Below, one piece after another: positions 1 to 5,861 of a stretch of DNA of 10,355 nt. The stretch is taken from assembly GCA_036939755.1 (NCBI GenBank), contig JALLAZ010001350.1, positions 1 through 10,355 on the forward strand, given 5' to 3'. Position numbers and translations under genes: made by a program. Position 1 is the stretch's first letter, and every line of letters begins with the position of its first letter. The notes under the pieces are model-generated. The model was not told the origin of the DNA. It ran no database searches and saw only the letters and a program-made list of their open reading frames with translations. This stretch comes from Stephanodiscus triporus. Lineage: Eukaryota; Bacillariophyta; Thalassiosirophyceae; Thalassiosirales; Thalassiosiraceae.

Positions 1-26
1 TGGAGGCGGCAGAAGCTCACCATGGT

Positions 27-38
27 GTTGATTGTTGT
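27..38 (+). repeat. 12-bp direct repeat, left copy (candidate target-site duplication)
   Basis: The 12-mer gttgattgttgt occurs here and again at 1014-1025, flanking the long palindrome. Directly inside it, gttttgtg (39-46) has its reverse complement cacaaaac at 999-1006, seven bases short of the right copy, and placed symmetrically about the same centre as the palindrome. Together these could be the target-site duplication and terminal inverted repeats of one inserted element of about 975 bp. The repeat is G/T-rich and short, so chance remains possible. Confidence 0.4.
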
Positions 39-87
39 GTTTTGTGCAAGTTTTTCCGTTCCCGCCAGAACCCTTATAGGGGTAAAG

Positions 88-959
88 CTGTTAATATGAC
101 CATTAGTGCGCGTCGTGTCGATGACAATGTGCAACGACGGTGCAACGACAACAAAACGATGGGCACCGTTCAGCCTGCCAGACAATTTTGACATCGCCGA
201 TGCCACGTTTGTTGTCTCATAGGTGTTAGCAACAAGAGGGGGCAGGGGGGGGGTGCCGAGAGGGCGAGTTGAGGGAGTAGTTGGAACACTACTCATTGTG
301 TAGTTAGGGTCACGGGTGTTTTTTGGAAAACACTATGGTTGTGCTGTTGGACGCCATAACTCCGCAAAAAAACGATGGTACGCCCACCAACAAAGTATCT
401 CTACAGACTGAATCAGGGATGGGGAACATGATGGTGATGTCAGAATTGACCTGAAGGGCCAATGGGGTGGGGTATTTGTATTTTTATTGTGCTCGACTTA
501 GGGGCGCTATCTCCTTGTTGGTCAGGGTTGATATAGCGCCCATAAGTTTAGTTTATTTTAAATACTAATAACCCCATCATATCGATCCCCCTGGTCAAAT
601 CTGACATCACCATCGTGTTCCCCGCCCCCGATTTAGTCTGTAGACATACTTTGTTGGTGGTGGGTGTACCATAAATTTTTGCGGAGTTATTGCATCCAAC
701 AGCACCACCATCGTGTTTTCCAAAAAAACAGTGACCCTAACTTGACGATGAGTAGTTGCCCGACTACTCCCTCAATTCTCCCTCCTGGCGCCCCCCCCCC
801 CGCCTCCCCTCGTGGCCAATAACCTTGAGACGACACACGTGGTGTCGGTGACGTCAAATTCGTCCGGCGGGCCGAATGGTGCCCATCATTTCATTTTCAA
901 TGCATCGTCGTCACACATCGTTGTCAACGCACGTGCACTAATGGTCATATATTAATAGT
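88..959. repeat. Long imperfect inverted repeat (foldback element candidate)
   Basis: Read inward from both ends, the two halves are reverse complements for about 420 bp each. Left arm is about 88-510, right arm about 533-959, with a 22-nt loop at 511-532. The innermost stem is perfect (ggcgctat at 503-510, atagcgcc at 533-540). The outer ends also match (ttaatatgaccattagtgc at 91-109 against 935-955, with a 2-bp insertion on the right). Other matched blocks are ccaccaacaaagtat, ataactccgcaaaaa, gtgctgttgga, ttgagggagtagt and ggtgatgtcaga. Identity is roughly 80% by eye, and many differences are transitions. The left arm carries a G run (245-253) and the right a matching C run (791-801). I see no coding capacity. 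This fits a non-autonomous foldback or Mutator-type element, or a locus transcribed as a long double-stranded hairpin. The structure is certain; its class is inferred. Confidence 0.88.
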
Positions 960-1013
960 AATGACTAATTTTTTTCTAGGTTTAACGATGCAGACCCACA
1001 CAAAACTATAATA

Positions 1014-1025
1014 GTTGATTGTTGT
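1014..1025 (+). repeat. 12-bp direct repeat, right copy (candidate target-site duplication)
   Basis: This is an exact copy of the 12-mer at 27-38. The match stops at 12 bases on both sides. A duplication of this length is slightly longer than the 8-11 bp usual for Mutator-like elements. Confidence 0.4.
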
Positions 1026-1050
1026 ATGCTTTATTGCCGGGAGTGGGGCT

Positions 1051-1085
1051 CCATAGCGGCCGTATGACGACGCCGGCCGCCATGG
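1051..1085. repeat. Short GC-rich hairpin
   Basis: The arms ccatagcggccg (1051-1062) and cggccgccatgg (1074-1085) pair at 11 of 12 positions around an 11-nt loop. It lies just outside the right 12-bp direct repeat. No function is evident. It could be a subterminal hairpin of the neighbouring element or an independent structure. Confidence 0.55.
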
Positions 1086-1467
1086 TCAATTTCTTCTATT
1101 GCGTTTTACCCTATTTTTGTTAGTATTTTTATCTAGGCACACAACCCACAACTCCGCCAAACCCAAGTCNGAGGACATTTGAAGTCACCATCCTCTGCGC
1201 ATGTATGGTGGGCAGACAGCGGTGCTGTGTGGTTGCACATATCTACTGCCATGGGGTCGGCGGTTCATGGCGAAGCAGCAAAATATGAAAAAAAACTAAT
1301 ATTTTACGCTAACAAATCAGTAGACAGGCTGTAGCTTGGCGAATACCTGGCCGATTTTGGAAAATGGGGTACCATATTGCCCCCACGTTACTCCCAAGTC
1401 TAACGCAGTCTTACTTTGCCTTGGGGGGTCATTTTTCAGACCTTATAGGGTGCTCTAAGGTACACCG
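1086..1467. other. Non-coding stretch between repeats
   Basis: I find no convincing gene or RNA here on either strand. The stretch contains the single undetermined base (1170) and A-rich tracts near 1288-1297. Some short pieces recall the palindrome arms (for example actccgc followed by an A-rich run near 1151), but these are too weak to call as another copy. Confidence 0.4.
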
Positions 1468-1556
1468 GCTTAAGGGTGCCATAGTGACCCTAACATCTGA
1501 CCAACAAGGAGATATTTCGTGACTTCGGCCCGCGACAAAATAATAATACCCTACTC
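1468..1556 (-). repeat. Decayed second copy of the palindrome centre
   Basis: An exact 18-bp match, ctgaccaacaaggagata at 1497-1514, is the reverse complement of 508-525, the loop of the long palindrome. Similarity continues on both sides. Upstream, cttaagggtgccata (near 1470-1485) resembles cttatgggcgctata from the inverted right arm. Downstream, cgacaaaataataataccc resembles gcacaataaaaatacaaatacccc from the inverted left arm. The piece is therefore a diverged copy, in the opposite orientation, of the centre of the same repeat family. I could not follow the similarity confidently beyond about 1440 or 1560. Confidence 0.6.
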
Positions 1557-1923
1557 CTAAAATACGTCTCGTACAATACATATGTAGTCCCGGGATTTGT
1601 GCGGTGGAGGTGCGGATGGCACAACCTTTGAAAGTGTTGAGTGTAGTATTCCCGCAGTTTCAGGCGGGAATGATGTCGTGTGAACGGCAATTTTATGAGT
1701 TCTCCTCCCGAACGGTAACTTCCTACCCACGAACAGCAAATTAGATCAGAGATCACTGTTTGACAAAGCATGCCACCACCTGAACGTGTGTAATCGGACA
1801 TGATCTAAGTCATCAAGCACTCACAAAATCACCTCGCCTATGGTAGCTTTGGGCAATCACAATTTGATTGAGGAAAAAAGAACACATTGAACAGCTTTGT
1901 TGGATAACGTGAATTGAAGAACG
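1557..1923 (+). promoter_or_regulatory. Upstream region of the HMG-box gene, with a paired E2F-like hairpin
   Basis: The 367 bp before the HMG-box gene hold no convincing gene. A perfect 8-bp inverted repeat (attcccgc at 1648-1655 and gcgggaat at 1664-1671, 8-nt spacer) places two E2F-like half sites (TTCCCGC and GGCGGGAA) head to head about 255 bp before the ATG. Nearer the gene, caatca (1854-1859) and tgattg (1865-1870) form a small inverted repeat resembling paired CCAAT-type sites. No clear TATA box is seen. That these motifs act as regulatory sites is inference. Confidence 0.4.
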
Positions 1924-3504
1924 ATGTATCGTCAACAACAACAACAATCGCAGCCGCAGCCGATGCTGCAGCATCTACACCATCTGCAAAATCAGCAACA
2001 TCAACACACTGAATGGAGCACTCAGTATCAATCTGCTTGGCCAGGGCATTCCTATCATGCTCAAGGAACTTCTGCGCCTCACGCGCATCGTCCTCCACAT
2101 CCTGCGCCGATTCACTATCCTCAACCATCTCATCAGCAGCATAGTCGGATGCATTCTAGTGGCCCACATGCACCATTCTATCATGGCAGTACCTCTAGTC
2201 ACTCCGTTCCTGCCTGTCCAGGGGCAACTCCACCGATGCCACACATGCAAATGTGTGCCCCGGCCATCGTGTCTCCATCGTCGCAAGGAGGGGCAGTCGC
2301 CGACAAGTCCAAGGCGAGGACTCCACGATCGGTACCGTCTTCTGCTCACGTCAAAGCGACTACTCCAGTTTCCGTGAATGCCGACAAGGCCGATAAGGTC
2401 GAAAAAGCCACCGAAGCCATGTCGACCCCCGGCATGATCACGACCAAGCCACCCCGTCCCTACACGGAGTACACTATGTTTTACCAACTCGAACGCGAGT
2501 TCATAATCCATCGCATCCTAGCCACCGACGAAGAACGCACAACATTAAACAACGACGAGGATAATTCTTTTAGTCCCGGATCCATCGGTTCCGCTGGTAG
2601 TGTTGCCCTCTTTGAGAACGATCCACTCATGCCGGCACGGTACCGCTCCCTACCCCTACGCGCCGATTGGTACATATCCGGCAAAACGAAGAAGCCAACC
2701 AAGCGGAAACATCGCAAATCCCACGGCAAGATTGGTTTCCTTGAACTGACTCGAATGATCGCCGCGCGATGGGCCCAGGTCGACGACGAAACTCGCAAAT
2801 ATTGCAAGATGATGGCTGCCATGGAGCTTGTTAAGTACAAAGAGGATATGGAGTGCTACAATTTGTACAAGGAGCGTCTATCGGCTATGGGAGAAATCCC
2901 GGAGGACATGAAGGAGAGAATGCTCAAGAAGCAACGTCAGGCGGAGAAGAAGGAGGCCGTCCGCACCAAGGAGACCAAAGACGTTCCTCGCGTCATCAAG
3001 GCCGACACCGTCGGAAGTACCACCTTGGCAAGGCAAAATGCTGATATCAAGCTCGAACCTTTCGCACACAATCTCCCCATCCAACGGATAGATTCCACGC
3101 TTGACAATGATATGGAGCGATTTATCTCGTCCCTCGTTGACAGTCCCAATCGACCATCCGCTGCCAAGGTGATCACTCCCGAAAGATGTTCCAAGAGGCG
3201 CAATCTCTTCCGTGACAGACCAGCCGTCATCTCATCGTCCGCCGCGGCTGGTGCTGTATCGTCTAACACATTCGATGAAATTCTAGTCCCACTCAGGGAT
3301 GGAAACGATGACGACAACCTCGACGGTATTAAGATGACGTTCAGCGGCATCGATGAGAACGAGATGGCGAAGGAATTCTCCGACCACGTCCGTCATGGTG
3401 CCCCCACGAGGACTATGAGGATGATGGCTCCGCATTCATCTGCGGCCGTCAGGGCGCATGAGCCATCGTTTGATTATTGGGATGCTCTTGTGGAAAACCC
3501 CTAA
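1924..3504 (+). CDS. HMG-box-like DNA-binding protein with a long insert in the box
   Basis: This 526-residue protein is probably a nuclear chromatin or transcription factor. Residues 1-85 are rich in Gln, His and Pro, starting with a five-Gln run. A first HMG helix is recognisable at about 176-198 (PPRPYTEYTMFYQLERE). The rest of the box resumes at about 269-316 (GFLELTRMIAARW, then CKMMAAMELVKYKEDMECY), with the Trp, Lys and Tyr spacing of HMG boxes. About 70 residues intervene at 199-268, acidic first and then strongly basic (KKPTKRKHRKSHGK, 256-269), which may contact DNA or act as a nuclear localisation signal. A charged helix follows (322-350), then a low-complexity tail. From memory, similar split boxes are common in diatoms. 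The start has A at -3 (acgATG). The gene appears to be a single exon. It is convergent with the ankyrin gene, 238 bp away. DNA sequence specificity and targets cannot be read from the sequence. Confidence 0.85.
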   Translation: MYRQQQQQSQPQPMLQHLHHLQNQQHQHTEWSTQYQSAWPGHSYHAQGTSAPHAHRPPHPAPIHYPQPSHQQHSRMHSSGPHAPFYHGSTSSHSVPACPGATPPMPHMQMCAPAIVSPSSQGGAVADKSKARTPRSVPSSAHVKATTPVSVNADKADKVEKATEAMSTPGMITTKPPRPYTEYTMFYQLEREFIIHRILATDEERTTLNNDEDNSFSPGSIGSAGSVALFENDPLMPARYRSLPLRADWYISGKTKKPTKRKHRKSHGKIGFLELTRMIAARWAQVDDETRKYCKMMAAMELVKYKEDMECYNLYKERLSAMGEIPEDMKERMLKKQRQAEKKEAVRTKETKDVPRVIKADTVGSTTLARQNADIKLEPFAHNLPIQRIDSTLDNDMERFISSLVDSPNRPSAAKVITPERCSKRRNLFRDRPAVISSSAAAGAVSSNTFDEILVPLRDGNDDDNLDGIKMTFSGIDENEMAKEFSDHVRHGAPTRTMRMMAPHSSAAVRAHEPSFDYWDALVENP

Positions 3505-3742
3505 AGCTAACAGTTCCTTTTGCGAACTTATACAGTTTACACCGCTGCTTTCTGCACGTTGATTCCTGTAAACAAACTTTCATATTTTTGAACTGCACAA
3601 TGTTGAAAGGGTTTGGGTGACCTCATTTTCCGATTACTTCATATCATGCACAGGTACCAATTGCTCTTTAACGACTCGAACTAAATTAATCCATATATAT
3701 AAATACTCTTTGATCACTGCTTATAGCATTACTCAAGGCTTC
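3505..3742. other. Convergent 3' intergenic region
   Basis: The 238 bp between two stop codons must hold both 3' UTRs and polyadenylation signals. It contains an AT-rich tract (atatatataaata, about 3693-3705). I see no canonical AATAAA on the + strand. Confidence 0.5.
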
Positions 3743-5452
3743 CTAGGCATTGCTCTGTTTGTTGAGTAATCTTCTCTGAATTTGCTGTGCCTCCTTGGTT
3801 GCTCTAAGTTGTTGCTTTAATATGGTCCCAATGGCATCGAGCTGGCATGGCGACATTTCTATTGCCATTCCATGCGGCGACAGTAGTAGCATAGCTGGAT
3901 CGAGGCACAAAGACTCCATTAATGCGGCTATATCATCGTCATTACTTGACAACGTATTGGTAGATTGAAGTATTCTTTGAAACGTTTTCGCTTCTTTGCT
4001 GATTTTTGATTCGTCTGAATTGACATCGTTGATACAGAGATTATCAGCAAGTACGCTAATTTGCGCGTCGAATTCAGATTTTTGGTATTTTGATACCACG
4101 GTTCCATCTTGTAGCGTGATGAACGGCGAAGACTTAATAGGGCATTTGAGAGCAGGCTCGTTTTTCGCATGTTTCCAGCCGTCATTACCTGTTACATCGT
4201 CAAATTTGGTCGCATTAATTACCCCATCCAATACTCCTACGTTGCTGCTACTGTCTTTTCTCGTGGTACGTCTTTGCCTGTTCCTAATCTTTACTCTTTT
4301 TGCTCCACTGGAAATGATGGGTCTTGTTGACTTGGCTGAGTTATAATCAAGCAAGAGTAGCTCATTGGCCGTTTTGGTTGCTAGCCGATCCAATTCACAT
4401 TCCATCATGGCTAGACATTCGTCTGAATTCTTGCGCTGGAAGCTAAGTTCCTCGATCATTTTACGACTGAGTCTTTCCTTGAATTTCAATCTAGTTGAAA
4501 GATTTTCTAACGTGTTCTTACAGAAATCAATATCGGTAAAGGTCACATCAACCAAAGGATTCATTTTGTGAAGTTTAGAGCATGTATAAATGGCCTCGTC
4601 TGCCATTGTTTTCTCCTTGTAACAACATAGATGATCGGCCGCAGTCGGATCGTTGTTCGAATTCACTTCAAGATTGTTATCCATTCCACATAGTAGGTTG
4701 ACCTCAATGAAATCGTTGTTTGAATTCACTTCGAGATGATGTTGCTCAATCAGAACCTTGACAATGTCAGGATGGCCATGTCCACAAGCCAAATTTAGCG
4801 CCGTGCACTCTTCGCCATTTCTTATGTTGAATATGTCTTTGAGCAGTTGCCAGGTTTCACTCACGCTCGCTTTCGTATCATCAGGACGCGTATTCAGCGC
4901 TAATTGAACACTGCGTCTCAGCAAAGACCTTACGATATCATCATGACCAGACACGCACGCCATCATAAGTGGTGTGTCTCCGTTGTGATTTGTCTGTGAG
5001 AGTAGGGAGAGATATCGACGGAGGTGATCAGAACCCTCTCCGCTATTCTCCTCGTTACTTTTTTGTGTCTCTTCCTCAAAGCAGCCCCATATATTTTCCA
5101 GCAGATCTAAGCCTTCGCTGAATCCCGCCGCCAATGCGTGGTGAGAAGCTCGATTTCCATGGGAGGATGCTTCATCTGGATGACCCCACGCTTCTATAAG
5201 ATGCTTCATTGGCTGCGAATTATACTTCACGGCGCTTATTTGGGTTCGGAGATAGATCAACGCCTCGGAGCAGCATTTGTCACAGGCCAGCATGAGAGGA
5301 GTCACATTATCGTCTAATTCGCCCCAATCACTCGCGAAGCTCTCATAGTTCCCAAAGATATTGTCAAGCTCGGAGACAATTTCAGTTTGTTTTGTACCCG
5401 CCGAGGCAATAACAGTGCAGATACTCCTTCGAAGACATTTTGCCGACGCCAT
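3743..5452 (-). CDS. Ankyrin-repeat protein
   Basis: This 569-residue protein is probably a protein-interaction scaffold. Ankyrin units lie at about 47-71 (TPLMLACD), 97-122 (degenerate), 155-183 (DTPLMMACVSGHDDIV) and 212-239 (TALNLACGHGHPDIV). A diverged 21-residue tandem duplication follows (240-281, each unit starting LEVNSNND). Next come a charged helical region (313-371), a basic patch that may be a nuclear localisation signal (385-399, KRVKIRNRQRR) and a C-terminal block (521-563: LLLSPHGMAIEMSP, then a helix). From memory, this C-terminal block resembles one on other diatom ankyrin proteins. I chose the ATG at 5450-5452 because its context is strong (ACAACATGG). The frame stays open upstream to an ATG at 5749, adding 99 residues, but that segment reads like a pyrimidine-rich 5' UTR and has no other Met. 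The gene is divergent from the PX gene. The cellular role is unknown. Confidence 0.8.
   Translation of the reverse strand: MASAKCLRRSICTVIASAGTKQTEIVSELDNIFGNYESFASDWGELDDNVTPLMLACDKCCSEALIYLRTQISAVKYNSQPMKHLIEAWGHPDEASSHGNRASHHALAAGFSEGLDLLENIWGCFEEETQKSNEENSGEGSDHLRRYLSLLSQTNHNGDTPLMMACVSGHDDIVRSLLRRSVQLALNTRPDDTKASVSETWQLLKDIFNIRNGEECTALNLACGHGHPDIVKVLIEQHHLEVNSNNDFIEVNLLCGMDNNLEVNSNNDPTAADHLCCYKEKTMADEAIYTCSKLHKMNPLVDVTFTDIDFCKNTLENLSTRLKFKERLSRKMIEELSFQRKNSDECLAMMECELDRLATKTANELLLLDYNSAKSTRPIISSGAKRVKIRNRQRRTTRKDSSSNVGVLDGVINATKFDDVTGNDGWKHAKNEPALKCPIKSSPFITLQDGTVVSKYQKSEFDAQISVLADNLCINDVNSDESKISKEAKTFQRILQSTNTLSSNDDDIAALMESLCLDPAMLLLSPHGMAIEMSPCQLDAIGTILKQQLRATKEAQQIQRRLLNKQSNA
4612..4737 (-). 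repeat. 63-bp tandem duplication inside the ankyrin gene
   Basis: Two adjacent units, about 4675-4737 and 4612-4674, share a well conserved end: atcgttgtttgaattcactt (4712-4731) against atcgttgttcgaattcactt (4649-4668), plus a common acatag 24 bp before each. The period is 63 bp, so it keeps frame and gives two 21-residue units beginning LEVNSNND. The other halves have diverged. It follows the last clear ankyrin repeat and may be a recent local duplication. Confidence 0.7.
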
Positions 5453-5861
5453 GTTGTGGGCAACTGAGCTTTGCCTCAATTGTGACGACGCAGAGAATGG
5501 AAGAGGGAGGCGGGGACGGGGACCACCGTGGCAGAGGGAGAACTGTGCCCGTCGATCGGCAGTGGTGGGATACAGGCGCAGGCAGGAGATGATCCGGCAC
5601 CTGCCGCGGCCGGCGGCGGGGGAGATCGAGATAGACCCGGGCGGGAGGAGAGAAAGCAAAAAGGGCGGGAAGTATTTTAAAGAGAAAGACTCCAATCCGA
5701 AAGCCAAAAACTCAGAGAGGGAAAAATTGTTCTTCCAGTCACGCGGCATCCTTCTTCTCCATCACACAACAGAATTTTTGTTGTGAACTGAATAGGGGGA
5801 GAAGGTCATTACCCCGGCATGTTCTGATCCCACCCTAGAGTAGTGAAGTTAGCTCCCAGCA
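5453..5861. promoter_or_regulatory. Divergent promoter region with a purine-rich leader
   Basis: This 409-bp space separates the ankyrin gene (minus) from the PX-BAR gene (plus), so it must hold both start regions. From about 5490 to 5735 the + strand is strongly purine-rich, so a minus-strand transcript would have a CU-rich leader. It includes an E2F-like site, GGCGGGAA, at 5664-5671, and a GC-rich block (ccgcggccggcggcgg) near 5603. The part nearest the PX gene (5760-5861) lacks this bias. No clear TATA box is seen. If the longer ankyrin start at 5749 were used, only 112 bp would separate the two genes. Confidence 0.5.

Noticed and set aside
88..959. CRISPR array or tandem repeat as an explanation of the repeated blocks.
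   Set aside because: The blocks occur once per arm in inverted orientation around one centre, with no regular repeat-spacer period.
1490..1801. Minus-strand frames of 103 and 60 codons (the latter 1557-1739) between the repeats and the HMG-box gene.
   Set aside because: They overlap each other and the decayed repeat, match no family I recognise and look like chance frames. The 60-codon one has a somewhat protein-like stretch and could be a gene relic, but I cannot support it.
1975..2511. Long minus-strand frame opposite the HMG-box gene start.
   Set aside because: It is a shadow of the Gln/His/Pro-rich coding repeat on the + strand and has no family resemblance.
5453..5749. The 99-residue N-terminal extension as part of the ankyrin protein.
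   Set aside because: It has no recognisable domain, no further Met, a poorer composition match and a weaker fit than the ATG at 5452. It is kept as an open question.
5361..5786. Plus-strand frame of 141 codons across the divergent promoter.
   Set aside because: It is antisense to the ankyrin gene start and its leader, and its Arg/Gly-rich composition follows from the purine bias there.
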